Shown here: piece by piece, positions 7,888 through 16,102 of the stretch
How the letters are laid out: each line of letters starts with the position of its first letter
Position numbering within the stretch: the stretch's first letter is position 1
Source of the DNA: Bacteroidia bacterium
GTDB lineage: Bacteria; Bacteroidota; Bacteroidia; J057
DNA: 36,963 nt
Assembly: GCA_030430205.1 (NCBI GenBank)
Contig: JAUIGE010000053.1
Coordinates: 1-36,963, forward strand
Direction of reading: 5' to 3'
Made by a program: the position numbers and the translations under genes
Notes under the pieces: generated by a model
What the model was told of the DNA's origin: nothing
Seen by the model: only the letters and a program-made list of their open reading frames with translations
Databases searched by the model: none

Positions 7888-10800
7888 ATGAAAGCCCCTA
7901 TTACTTTCCTGTTTGCCTTTATTTTCCCCCCGTTGCTTGCTGCCCAGGTACAGCAACCTATATGGTTTCACCACATCGACGCACAGGATGGCCTACCTTC
8001 CAACAGGGTTTTGGATGTCTTTATGGATTCAAAGGGCCTCGTATGGACAGCTTCTGTAGAAGGCTTATCTCGTTTTGATGGGCATCAAATCCAAAAGTAT
8101 CCGGCAGACCCTTCTGATTCTACTGCTTTAAGCGAAGACTTTATCACAGGGCATTTTTTTGAAGACAAGCAAAGCAACATCTGGTTTTGTACAGAAAAGA
8201 CCATTCATTGCTATAACAGAAAAAAAGACAATTTTTCCCGATATATTCTTCACTCTGAGCAAGGCCTGGATGTCAAAAACAACTACTTCGCTATCGCCCT
8301 GGAGCAGGATAGTTTTCTTTGGCTCAGGGCTGGAGAAAACAAATCGCTCTATTGGTTTAACATTCATACTGGCCAAAACTCCCCCGCTCTTGGTCAAATT
8401 GATTTCAAAATCAATTGTTTCGCCGGAATCCACGAGTCAGGGAGACTGGCTTATATCTTTGTGGTGAATGAAGGTATAGGACCAGGGGTCGAGATTTTTC
8501 ACATTAATAATGCGAGAGAGGTTGTTTTGCATGAAAAAAAATTTGACGGTCACTCAAAAGAGTTACCTGCTCTTCCCATATCCACAGTCCATTTTGATGG
8601 AAAACAGCAAGTCTGGCTGGGAGCCAAAGGCCAACTGATTTTCTGGGATATTTTTTCAAATCACTACATACTTTATCCTACAGGCAGGGACAATCTGGTC
8701 AAGGTTTTCTCCGTAGAAAACGATCGTTTATTGATTTGTGAGAGCAAAAAAGGGCTGCTCGAATTCCGTCCAAAAAAGGGCTTCGGCTTCTTGCCAGGCA
8801 GGCTGATTGAGAAGCCTGATGCAGAGGTAAATTCACAATTTACAAGACCTTATCAAAGTCCCGATGGCACCATTTGGTTATCCTTAAAAGATGAAATGTT
8901 GCTATTTGGTCAATTGGGCTATAACAAATTTCAATCGATCCCCAAGGAGCCCATTTCCCAGGGCGGTTATGCCTATAGAGGCATGCTTCAGGACAGCCAG
9001 GAGCGGGTTTGGATCAGTACTTATAGCGATGGCTTGCTTCAATATGATGCATCCGGAAACCTTATTCACCCCTTTCATCCCCGTTTTACTGGAAAATACC
9101 ATTTGCCAGACAACCAGATCAACCACATAGCTCTGGATAATAGAAAAAACCTTTGGGTTGCAGCAACCAAGGGCTTGATGGTCAGCAAACTTGCCGAGGA
9201 GCCCTTTGAAATGGTAGCTTCTCCCAAAGGTACGGAGATGATGAACATAACCCACCTTTGCCATCTTCAAAATGGCCAAATACTGGCTTCAACTTTTAGA
9301 AATGGCATTTTTGGAATAAAAAAATCGGACGATTCCTGGCAAGCGAGGCAAATAATTACTCCTGAAAAAAACAAGGCAGAAGCTTACTCAAGTCTTTTTC
9401 AGGACAGCAAAGGCTCTGTTTATGCCAGCTACAACGATGAAAAATTAAAAATTTATACCCTCCAGGAAGAACAACTCCAACTTCAAAAAAGCATCCCAAT
9501 TAGTGGTATGGTCCATGGTTTTATTGAAGACAGGGAAAAACAGCTTCTCTGGATCGCGACCTCAAATGGATTGCTTCGTTTGGGCATAAATGAATTGAAT
9601 GTCCCGCCAAGCATTTTCAAATGTAAAGAAGGAGCGAATATCCAGAGCATGGCAAGAGATAAGCAAGGCAATTTGTGGTTAGGCACGACCCATGGGCTTC
9701 AATGTTTTTTCCCAGAAAAAGAGCTGTTCAGGGTTTTTACCTTGACAGAGGGCATGCAATCTATCCTTTTCGACAAATTAGCATGTATGATGCATCAGGA
9801 TAGCAGCCTTTGGTTTGGGGGCAATGCGGGCATCACCATTGTAAACCCGGATTTAATACAAGAAGATACTTTTCAAGCTTGCATCTATCTGACAGACCTG
9901 ATGATCAATGACAAACGCCCTGAAGCAGATTGGCTACATAAAACTGATACCCCCAATATCAGTTTGCGAAAAAAATATACCTTTTCTTATCAGGAAAATA
10001 CCCTTTCCTTTCATTTTGCAGCACTGGATTTTAGGAATCCCAATGGGGCGCACCTATCCTACTTTTTGGAAGGAGAGGATCACGATTGGGTCCATTTATC
10101 CCAGACAGGACCTGGTCTGGCGCGCTATGCCAACCTTAAAGCAGGACACTATACTTTTCGGGTGCGAAGCAATCCTGCAAAAGCAATCGGGCAGAGTCTT
10201 TCCCATGAGTTGGCAATAACTATTCAGATAACACCTCCTTTCTGGCAGAGGCTCTGGTTTATTGTTTTGATAGGAATCCTTTTAGCCCTTATAATATATA
10301 GCCTGCTCCGCTATCGAATCAACCTGATCCGGGAAAAGGCAGAATTCAAGACAAGAATTGCAGAAAACAAATTAACAGCGCTTCGCGCCCAGATGAATCC
10401 CCACTTCATCTTCAATAGTCTTAATTCTATCAATAATTTTATTCTGGGTAACAATGCCGAGTTCGCCAGCCAATACCTCTCCAAATTTGCCGGACTTATC
10501 CGCATGATATTTGACCTGAGCCAGCATGCCAGCATCAGCCTGGAAGAGGAATTGGAGATGCTCAAATTGTACCTGGAAGTAGAAAGCATGCGCTTTCGGG
10601 AGCCTTTTCAGTACAGCATCAATCTGGCAGATGATATTGATTCCTTTGAAATTCAAATCCCCACCATGATCCTTCAACCCTTTGTTGAAAATGCCATTAA
10701 GCACGGTATTTCCCACAAAGAAAAAGGCAAAGGGGAAATCCAAATCAATATCTTTTCCAATGAAAAATTCATGGTATGTGTCATTCAGGACAATGGAGTT

Positions 10801-11004
10801 GGCAGAAAAAAATCTGCGGAAATCAACCAACAAAAAGGACGCAAACATAACTCTCGAGGCATTGATATAACCCGGGAACGGCTGCAAACTCTCCAAAACC
10901 AAGGCCAGCTTGCCTACCAAATCAAGATTGAAGATTTGAAAAATGAACAAGGTCAAGCCTCTGGAACCAGGGTAGAAATCCTTTTCCCCCAGGCCCCCTC
11001 TTAA
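7888..11004 (+). CDS. Propeller-type sensor histidine kinase (LytS-like)
   Basis: This 1038-residue protein has a signal peptide (about 1-19), then periplasmic two-component propeller repeats over about 30-700, for example GLPSNRVLDVFMDSKGLVWT, ERVWISTYSDGLLQYD and KQGNLWLGTTHGLQCF. A Y_Y_Y domain follows (about 705-778, SYFLEGEDHDWVHL) with one transmembrane helix (about 788-810). The cytoplasmic part has a His_kinase domain with H839 in LRAQMNPHFIFNSLNSINNF and a HATPase domain with the N-box QPFVENAIKHG (N935) and IQDNGVGR. There is no fused receiver or AraC output, so it needs a separate regulator, most likely the LytTR protein at 4878. Propeller kinases commonly sense extracellular ligands. 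It starts 12 bases after the peroxidase gene, so kinase and peroxidase levels are probably linked. Confidence 0.95.
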   Translation: MKAPITFLFAFIFPPLLAAQVQQPIWFHHIDAQDGLPSNRVLDVFMDSKGLVWTASVEGLSRFDGHQIQKYPADPSDSTALSEDFITGHFFEDKQSNIWFCTEKTIHCYNRKKDNFSRYILHSEQGLDVKNNYFAIALEQDSFLWLRAGENKSLYWFNIHTGQNSPALGQIDFKINCFAGIHESGRLAYIFVVNEGIGPGVEIFHINNAREVVLHEKKFDGHSKELPALPISTVHFDGKQQVWLGAKGQLIFWDIFSNHYILYPTGRDNLVKVFSVENDRLLICESKKGLLEFRPKKGFGFLPGRLIEKPDAEVNSQFTRPYQSPDGTIWLSLKDEMLLFGQLGYNKFQSIPKEPISQGGYAYRGMLQDSQERVWISTYSDGLLQYDASGNLIHPFHPRFTGKYHLPDNQINHIALDNRKNLWVAATKGLMVSKLAEEPFEMVASPKGTEMMNITHLCHLQNGQILASTFRNGIFGIKKSDDSWQARQIITPEKNKAEAYSSLFQDSKGSVYASYNDEKLKIYTLQEEQLQLQKSIPISGMVHGFIEDREKQLLWIATSNGLLRLGINELNVPPSIFKCKEGANIQSMARDKQGNLWLGTTHGLQCFFPEKELFRVFTLTEGMQSILFDKLACMMHQDSSLWFGGNAGITIVNPDLIQEDTFQACIYLTDLMINDKRPEADWLHKTDTPNISLRKKYTFSYQENTLSFHFAALDFRNPNGAHLSYFLEGEDHDWVHLSQTGPGLARYANLKAGHYTFRVRSNPAKAIGQSLSHELAITIQITPPFWQRLWFIVLIGILLALIIYSLLRYRINLIREKAEFKTRIAENKLTALRAQMNPHFIFNSLNSINNFILGNNAEFASQYLSKFAGLIRMIFDLSQHASISLEEELEMLKLYLEVESMRFREPFQYSINLADDIDSFEIQIPTMILQPFVENAIKHGISHKEKGKGEIQINIFSNEKFMVCVIQDNGVGRKKSAEINQQKGRKHNSRGIDITRERLQTLQNQGQLAYQIKIEDLKNEQGQASGTRVEILFPQAPS

Positions 11005-11026
11005 TTTTCATTCAGGCTCCCCTCCC

Positions 11027-11066
11027 CTTCCTACATCCAACTTGCTACTTCCTACATTCAACATAG
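11027..11066 (+). promoter_or_regulatory. Tandem CTTCCTACAT direct repeat, 21-bp period
   Basis: CTTCCTACAT occurs at 11027-11036 and 11048-11057, with extensions CTTCCTACATCCAACTT and CTTCCTACATTCAACAT; the start-to-start distance is exactly 21 bases. A third, imperfect copy (CTTGCTACTT) lies between them at 11041-11050. The same motif occurs upstream of the operon at 5756. LytTR regulators are known to bind pairs of 9-base direct repeats about 21 bases apart, so this is a candidate activator site for the small membrane protein at 11180. The motif does not match the published GTT-containing LytTR consensus from Firmicutes and Proteobacteria. Confidence 0.55.
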
Positions 11067-11086
11067 AATGGAAGGTATGCCTCTGT

Positions 11087-11094
11087 TATCTTTA
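11087..11094 (+). promoter_or_regulatory. Possible -7 element (TATCTTTA)
   Basis: TATCTTTA differs from the Bacteroidota -7 consensus TAnnTTTG only in the last base. It lies about 85 bases before the ATG at 11180 and about 30 bases after the end of the tandem CTTCCTACAT repeats, an appropriate distance for an activator bound next to the -33 region. No clear -33 TTG is present, which would fit an activator-dependent promoter. Confidence 0.3.
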
Positions 11095-11179
11095 AATAAC
11101 TACCCTAAAAAAGGCACGGATCAGTTTTACATTTTTGGTGTTTTTCTGCTTCTGTGCCTTTAATAAGCATGTAAAAGCT

Positions 11180-11656
11180 ATGTTAACGAAACGAAAAAAC
11201 CTCCTTGACAAATCCGCTGGCTCTAAAAAGGTCCATCCAATTATCGGCCTTGTGCTATTGATGATAGCTATGGTTCTGCTCATCCTGACTGGCCCCATAG
11301 GCTTTCTCTACAGCATGATTTATGCTTTTATCAGGAAAGGCCTTACAGGCCTCGGAGAGTTTTGTTTTCAGATGGCTTTAGCCATCGACCAATTGGGAAA
11401 TGTGATCATGCAACATTTGCTCAATCACCTAATAATTAAAAAAAGGGAAATCCCTTTTGGCGATCCAGATGAAACCATCTCCAGTGTGATTGGCAAAAAT
11501 ATGTTGAAAGACAACCTAACAAGAACTGGCAGATCAATCGATAAGATCCTCAATTTCATAGATCCTGCGCATTCCTTCCGCTCTATAGCCTACCAAATAG
11601 AATATAGACCTCATGAAAAGGGGGAAATACATATACCGAGCAAAGCCCAAAATTAG
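11180..11656 (+). CDS. Small membrane protein with a DPDETISS motif, unknown function
   Basis: This 158-residue protein has a basic N-terminus and a hydrophobic segment at about 20-50 (one long or two short helices). It then carries the ordered motifs AIDQLGNVIMQ (68-78), FGDPDETISSVIGK (93-106) and ILNFIDPAHSFRSI (123-136). From memory, the arrangement D-Q-x-x-N, GDPDET-[IL]-SS, and D-x-x-H recurs in small unannotated membrane proteins of phages, prophages and plasmids, so I suspect homology but cannot verify it. ATG 11180 is chosen over an in-frame TTG at 11135. The gene follows the kinase by 175 bases with its own candidate regulatory region and is followed by a hairpin terminator. Confidence 0.75.
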   Translation: MLTKRKNLLDKSAGSKKVHPIIGLVLLMIAMVLLILTGPIGFLYSMIYAFIRKGLTGLGEFCFQMALAIDQLGNVIMQHLLNHLIIKKREIPFGDPDETISSVIGKNMLKDNLTRTGRSIDKILNFIDPAHSFRSIAYQIEYRPHEKGEIHIPSKAQN

Positions 11657-11712
11657 GTAGGGAAGGCCCCATATATCACTCCATCAAGCCTTCAAGTATC
11701 CAGTTCTTTATG

Positions 11713-11754
11713 CCCTGGTGAATTTTTTTGCTGTCAATTCGGTATTCACCAGGG
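11713..11754 (+). repeat. Perfect 11-bp inverted repeat with 20-base loop
   Basis: CCCTGGTGAAT (11713-11723) and ATTCACCAGGG (11744-11754) are perfect reverse complements. The 20-base spacer starts with a run of T. It lies between the small membrane protein and the 415-residue gene, upstream of a separate terminator-like hairpin. It could be a hairpin in the 3' end of the upstream transcript or an operator. Confidence 0.55.
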
Positions 11755-11773
11755 TTCCATGAATTTCCTCCCT

Positions 11774-11796
11774 AATCCCTCCGGGGAGGATTTTTT
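11774..11796 (+). terminator. Rho-independent terminator (CTCC/GGAG stem, T6)
   Basis: AATCCCTCC pairs with GGAGGATT, with one bulged C and a two-base GG loop, and six T follow immediately. It would end transcription of the small membrane protein about 30 bases before the 415-residue gene, which would therefore need its own promoter or read-through. Confidence 0.6.
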
Positions 11797-11826
11797 CTTA
11801 TCCATTCAACTTTTAACTACCATATC

Positions 11827-13074
11827 ATGAGTACCATCAAAGCAATTTGGGAGAGAATCCGCAGAGACGAATCCGTCAATTATCCTACCTTTCAAATAAA
11901 GGCGGGCAATATCCTGGACAAAAACGATAATGTGGGAAAACTTATCATTCCCCAAGGAAATTATTTTTCCATCTCTTTAACTGAGCAGTTTTTGAAGTAT
12001 AAAAGAGAATACTGGAATGAATATATCCCCATGACCTTATTTTTTGCCGAATTCATCTATGGAGGCAAAAGGCAGGATTTTCCATTTGTCGTAGGTCCGG
12101 AATTGCTCAAAAAGATTGAGCAAATGGAAGGGAATGAAAGTGTTAGATACAAAAACACCCGGGTCATAGGTCCTACGCCCTACAATGGCGACAATGTGGC
12201 ACTTTTTACAGCTCTCTTTCGCATCAAGACAAAAGACTGGGCTGCTCAGGCCATCAACTTACTGGAAACAGTAGCCAATTCTTTTGATGCTTCTAAACTG
12301 ACAAATTACTTAAGTATTGCAGAGCCATTACTTACAGGTATTGAAGGCTTTTTCAATATGGGAAAACAAATTCAGTTTAGGCTTGGACAGCGGGATGAAT
12401 ACAGAGACTCAACTGTTCAAAATACCAACCCCTTCAGAAGTGGATATTGGGTTATGCTCAGAAAAGACCAAAATGAAGTAAATCAGGACCATTTTTGGGT
12501 AAAAGATAATACATTGTGTTACGGCACGGATCCAGAAAACCTTGTCTTTTTCCAGGAGTGCGATTACACCCTTTTTGAGATCAGTGCATTAGAAAAAAGG
12601 GGAGATTATCAGACCTTTGATTTTCACAGACATTGGGAAAGAGCCAAAGAAGCTGTAATCCAAAAAAACCTAAAAGAAGCTGATCGCCAGTTTCAAAGCT
12701 TAACGGCTAAACTTTACTTAAGCAATGACATCATTGATTCACAAAAGAATCAGTTACAAACTATGTACCTGACCCGCTTTAATCAATTGAAAGACAAATT
12801 CCTTCCGAAAACACTCAATAATAATTTGCAGGAATTCGCCACAAATGGGCTTGAATCGGCTACTACCACATCTAAATGGAATAGCCTGGATAAGAAAATA
12901 ATAGACCTCGCAGCCCACTTTTCCAAAGAAACAGCGAAAGAATTTGAGGCCAACAATTTTGAGATAAATGAATCATTTATTGAAAAGGAGTTGGACAGTG
13001 AATTCTTAAACAAGGCTGAAATAGTAAATATGAAAAGCAGTCAATTGGAGAGGCTTCAGGAGAGCTTCAGGTAG
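11827..13074 (+). CDS. Conserved-looking soluble protein of unknown function (415 residues)
   Basis: I do not recognise this protein. It has no signal peptide and no transmembrane helix, and is expected in the cytoplasm. The N-terminal half (about 1-180) looks like a compact alpha/beta domain (KLIIPQGNYFSISLTEQFL, DFPFVVGPELLKKIE, RVIGPTPYNGDNVALFTALF). A middle beta-like section (about 205-255) contains GYWVMLRKDQNEVNQDHFWV. The last 150 residues are helical and charged, probably a coiled coil (KEADRQFQSLTAKLYL, ETAKEFEANNFEINESF). It follows the two-component/peroxidase cluster on the same strand, behind a terminator-like hairpin, and converges with the ClpX-like gene (5 bases between ends). 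The N-terminal domain with a helical tail could suit a scaffold or effector-associated role; this is only a guess. Confidence 0.8.
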   Translation: MSTIKAIWERIRRDESVNYPTFQIKAGNILDKNDNVGKLIIPQGNYFSISLTEQFLKYKREYWNEYIPMTLFFAEFIYGGKRQDFPFVVGPELLKKIEQMEGNESVRYKNTRVIGPTPYNGDNVALFTALFRIKTKDWAAQAINLLETVANSFDASKLTNYLSIAEPLLTGIEGFFNMGKQIQFRLGQRDEYRDSTVQNTNPFRSGYWVMLRKDQNEVNQDHFWVKDNTLCYGTDPENLVFFQECDYTLFEISALEKRGDYQTFDFHRHWERAKEAVIQKNLKEADRQFQSLTAKLYLSNDIIDSQKNQLQTMYLTRFNQLKDKFLPKTLNNNLQEFATNGLESATTTSKWNSLDKKIIDLAAHFSKETAKEFEANNFEINESFIEKELDSEFLNKAEIVNMKSSQLERLQESFR

Positions 13075-13079
13075 CCCCC

Positions 13080-14228
13080 CTACCCCCGCCGATAGCTCAG
13101 CTTCCAGTCAATCTTCCCATCCTTCATCTTCAAAATCACCTTGCTCACCTTCCGATCGGTAGAGTAAGCCTCAAAAAGCGCTTCTTCGATAAACTCCAGC
13201 AGCGCAAAGCGCACCCCACGAGCGCCTGTCTCGCGCTCCAGAGCGTCCTCCACGATGCGGTCCATGACGGGCTCATCTATCGCGAGTTTGATGTTTTGGA
13301 GTGCGAGTTCTTTCTCGTATTTCTGGAGCGTGCTGTCGAGCAGGATCTCTTTGAGGGTATCTTTTGAAAGGGCTTCAAAAGGCAGGATGCGGGAGAATCT
13401 CCCGATGAGCTCCGGCATGATGCCGTAGTTTTCAAAGGTGGTGACCTTTTGCAGATCGTCGCGGTGGAGCGAACGCGCAATGCGCTTTTCCTCGCCATCG
13501 GCGGCGGTTTTCTCTGCTTTGGCCATGCCAAAGCCTATTCCTTCTTTGGCGGCTTTCTTTTTTTTCACGGCCTTGGGAAGGCCGGAGAAAGCGCCGCAGG
13601 CGATAAATGCCACATCGGATGTACCGAAGGTCTCCCGCCTGGCCCAGGCCGAATGCGAAAGTTCCGTTGGAACATCTACATCTGCTGTCTCTAACATCTT
13701 GAGCAGCTCGCGCTGCACGCCCAGGCCGCTGACGTCCTTGGTGGTGCCCTGACCGGAGAAAACAGCGTTGTTTTTCCCCGAGGCCAGTTTGTCAAATTCA
13801 TCTATGCAGATGATGCCGATGGAGGCGAGCTCGGGATTGCCGTCGGCGGCATTCATCAGACGCGTGAGCATGGAGACGGCATCCTGCCCGACATAGCCGG
13901 TCTCCGAATAGGAGGTAATGTCGATGATGACAGTGGGCAAATGCAGAACGGTTCTGAAAAGCAATTCCACCAAAAAAGTCTTGCCCGAACCCGTCGGCCC
14001 TACCAACAGATAGTTCTCCTTGGCAGGCAGCTCATGGCGCGATACGCCATCGAGGTAGATGCGCTTCAGCCGGTTGACATGGCGATAAGCCATGAGACTG
14101 AGCGCTTTGCGCGCCTGCTCCTGCCCTTTGAAGCCGCAGGCTTCGATACGCTTCACCATCTCAGCAGGTGTAAAATGGGGCATGGAAGAGAGAAACTGTT
14201 GGATCTGAGACGTTTTGGCGTTCGGCAT
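13080..14228 (-). CDS. ClpX-like AAA+ unfoldase lacking the zinc-binding domain
   Basis: This 382-residue protein is a ClpX-type HCLR-clade AAA+ ATPase. Visible are Walker A GPTGSGKT (77-84), the pore loop GYVG (111-114), Walker B IICIDEFDKLA (139-149), a sensor-1 region FIACGAFSGL, the IGF loop that docks on ClpP (231-233, EGIGFGMAKAEK), an arginine finger in PELIGRF (R277) and sensor-2 TGARGVR (R337). Canonical ClpX is about 410-430 residues with an N-terminal four-Cys zinc domain; here the first 70 residues have a single Cys and no zinc domain. It is therefore probably a paralogue that can feed ClpP but uses different adaptors. It lies 9 bases downstream of an ATP-grasp gene and is almost certainly co-transcribed with it. 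Confidence 0.9.
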   Translation of the reverse strand: MPNAKTSQIQQFLSSMPHFTPAEMVKRIEACGFKGQEQARKALSLMAYRHVNRLKRIYLDGVSRHELPAKENYLLVGPTGSGKTFLVELLFRTVLHLPTVIIDITSYSETGYVGQDAVSMLTRLMNAADGNPELASIGIICIDEFDKLASGKNNAVFSGQGTTKDVSGLGVQRELLKMLETADVDVPTELSHSAWARRETFGTSDVAFIACGAFSGLPKAVKKKKAAKEGIGFGMAKAEKTAADGEEKRIARSLHRDDLQKVTTFENYGIMPELIGRFSRILPFEALSKDTLKEILLDSTLQKYEKELALQNIKLAIDEPVMDRIVEDALERETGARGVRFALLEFIEEALFEAYSTDRKVSKVILKMKDGKIDWKLSYRRG

Positions 14229-14237
14229 AAAAAGATT

Positions 14238-15440
14238 TTATTGTTTGTCAGGCGCCGGCATACTCATGAAAAAGTCCTGGTAAAAGCGCTTGGCATAGTT
14301 GTCCAGCAATTCCACCACACGCTCAGGACTGGAGGCCTTAACGATGATGCCTGCATGTTGTTTTTTGTTCATTTTCCACACGATCTCGGGATCGTTGTAG
14401 GAAGTCATATCAGGCCACTCCTGCTGGGCAAGGGAAATGATGATGCCAGCATAGGCACCTTCACCTTTGGGTGCTTTGTACTTCTTGCCTGGGGCAAGGG
14501 TTTCAATTTTGGCCCACTCTGCCCAGAGGTTGATGCCGCTGGCGGCTTCTACCATCTCGGCGATGTTGGCACCGCCAACACGGGAAGCCGTTTCGATGAA
14601 ATAGTATTTCCCATCCTCATGCGCACGCAGAAACTCGGTATGCGTAGCACCGCTTTTCATGCCAAAACCTTTGATAACGCCTTCGTTATGCTTGATCAGG
14701 TCTTTTGCGATGGGGTCATTGTTGTCCAATGTATAGGTGCGGAAAACGCCTCCTTCATGAGAAACCTCGAAAGGCGGGCTCATGTATTTGCTTACGCGAA
14801 CGAAGGTCACTTTGCCTTCATAGGTGATGGCATCAATATGGTAGACATCGCCGGGGATGAATTGCTCCAGCACAAAGCGGCTTCTGTCGTCACCGAGCTC
14901 ATTGAGGCGCTTCCAAAGGGTATCTGCATCATGAAATTTCTTGATGCCATGCGCTGAAGCCTGCGAACGGGGCTTGAGGATCCAGGGCGCAGGTATGCGC
15001 GCGATAAAATCATTGACAGCCTCATCGTTGAAGGGAGCCACAAAGGCAGGATTGGGAACTTGGGTGTCATCCGCCATCATGCGCATGGCAAGTTTATCGC
15101 GAAAATAGCGGGCACGGGTGTCGCCCATGCCTGGGATGCGAAACTGCTCGCGGATACGCGCTGCGCGCTCTACATCAAAATCGTCCAAAGCAGCGATTTT
15201 GTCTATTTTTTCCTTTTTCAACAAGCCGCTGATTCCTTTCATCACAAACTCCATATCCCATGCATCCTTGTCCTGGGGTACAAGCAGGATCTGGTCTATG
15301 TCCTCACGAGGCCATTCGGCATCCCGAAATTCTTCAGAAGTGAGCAGTAAAACGCGCCATCCGGATGCCTTACAGGCACGGATAAAATCGATCCCTTTGA
15401 AGTAGGATGCAACACAGAGTATAGTGTGAGTAGAATTCAT
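14238..15440 (-). CDS. ATP-grasp domain ligase-like protein
   Basis: This 400-residue cytoplasmic protein has a Rossmann-like N-terminal domain (TILCVASYFKGIDFIRAC) and an ATP-grasp domain (about 110-310). Landmarks are a nucleotide-binding Lys at 156 (APWILKPRSQASAHG), FVLEQFIPGDVYHIDA (E192), the metal-binding region THTEFL (E269) and FIETASRVGGANI (E283, R287). The family forms acyl-phosphate intermediates and ligates carboxylates to amines or thiols, e.g. dipeptide ligases and carboxylases. The substrate cannot be read from sequence. The C-terminal 80 residues form an extra domain seen in several ATP-grasp peptide ligases. ATG 15440 (MNSTHTILCV) is preferred over the longer in-frame extension to 15551, which would run into the divergent sigma-factor promoter. 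It is the first gene of a two-gene operon with the ClpX-like unfoldase. Confidence 0.88.
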   Translation of the reverse strand: MNSTHTILCVASYFKGIDFIRACKASGWRVLLLTSEEFRDAEWPREDIDQILLVPQDKDAWDMEFVMKGISGLLKKEKIDKIAALDDFDVERAARIREQFRIPGMGDTRARYFRDKLAMRMMADDTQVPNPAFVAPFNDEAVNDFIARIPAPWILKPRSQASAHGIKKFHDADTLWKRLNELGDDRSRFVLEQFIPGDVYHIDAITYEGKVTFVRVSKYMSPPFEVSHEGGVFRTYTLDNNDPIAKDLIKHNEGVIKGFGMKSGATHTEFLRAHEDGKYYFIETASRVGGANIAEMVEAASGINLWAEWAKIETLAPGKKYKAPKGEGAYAGIIISLAQQEWPDMTSYNDPEIVWKMNKKQHAGIIVKASSPERVVELLDNYAKRFYQDFFMSMPAPDKQ

Positions 15441-15524
15441 TTTCTTTTTTTGTATAAAAATTTGCCCCAATGAAAATCGCGCGCAAAGGTAGGAAATACT
15501 TTTTCTAAGTTGAAAGATTTTGTT

Positions 15525-15532
15525 CACCTTTG
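15525..15532 (+). promoter_or_regulatory. -7-like element CACCTTTG immediately before the sigma-factor start
   Basis: CACCTTTG matches the Bacteroidota -7 consensus TAnnTTTG in all fixed positions except the first T. A start site about 4-7 bases downstream would place the mRNA 5' end at or next to the GTG at 15539, giving a leaderless or near-leaderless message. A well-placed -33 TTG is not obvious. Confidence 0.4.
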
Positions 15533-15538
15533 CAACAA

Positions 15539-16102
15539 GTGGGTAACACATCTCAACATACCAATATAGAGGAGCAGATTATACAACTGCTCCATGCGCG
15601 CAATAAGGAGGCGATACAGCTTATTTATGCAAACTATGCCAGGGTTTTGTTGGGAACCATCACCCGTGTCGTCGGGGATCCTGCCACAGGAGAGGATGTT
15701 TTTCAGGAGGCCATGGTGAAGATATGGAAAAATGGCCCCGCTTATGACAGCTCAAAAGGGCGATTATTTACCTGGATGATGCGTATTTGTCGAAACCAAG
15801 CCATAGATACGCTCCGTTCCAAAGGATATAAATCACAACAAAAAATCCAGTCTACAGAAAACATCGTAGTTAGTGAGGATTCAGGATTATCCTATTCATT
15901 TAATCCTGATTTGATTGGAATAAAAGAAAAACTGGATAGCCTGGATGCCAGCTATCGGGAAGTGATAGAAGTTGTTTATTACAAAGGCTATACACATGCC
16001 GAAGCTGCCGAAGCGCTCAACCTGCCCCTGGGCACGGTGAAGTCTCGCGTCCGCATCGCTATCCGTGAATTAAGAACCATATTAGGCATTGAACTTAGTT
16101 GA
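15539..16102 (+). CDS. ECF-type RNA polymerase sigma factor
   Basis: This protein of about 187 residues has sigma region 2 (AIQLIYANYARVLLGTITRV, EDVFQEAMVKIWKN, KGRLFTWMMRICRNQAIDTL) and region 4 (LDSLDASYREVIEVVYYKGY, HAEAAEALNLPLGTVKSRVR), joined by a short linker. The organisation fits SigK-like ECF factors controlled by an RskA-type anti-sigma. No ATG is available before region 2. Candidate starts are GTG 15539, chosen here, and TTG 15530, which overlaps the -7-like element. It is divergent from the ATP-grasp gene and overlaps the anti-sigma gene by 14 bases, implying translational coupling. The following DUF4331-TPR-TonB genes on the same strand are its likely regulon. Confidence 0.93.
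   Translation: MGNTSQHTNIEEQIIQLLHARNKEAIQLIYANYARVLLGTITRVVGDPATGEDVFQEAMVKIWKNGPAYDSSKGRLFTWMMRICRNQAIDTLRSKGYKSQQKIQSTENIVVSEDSGLSYSFNPDLIGIKEKLDSLDASYREVIEVVYYKGYTHAEAAEALNLPLGTVKSRVRIAIRELRTILGIELS

Noticed and set aside
13941-14957. 338-codon plus-strand frame opposite the ClpX-like and ATP-grasp genes
   Set aside because: It spans the junction of two well-supported opposite-strand genes with conserved motifs, and its product has no recognisable features.
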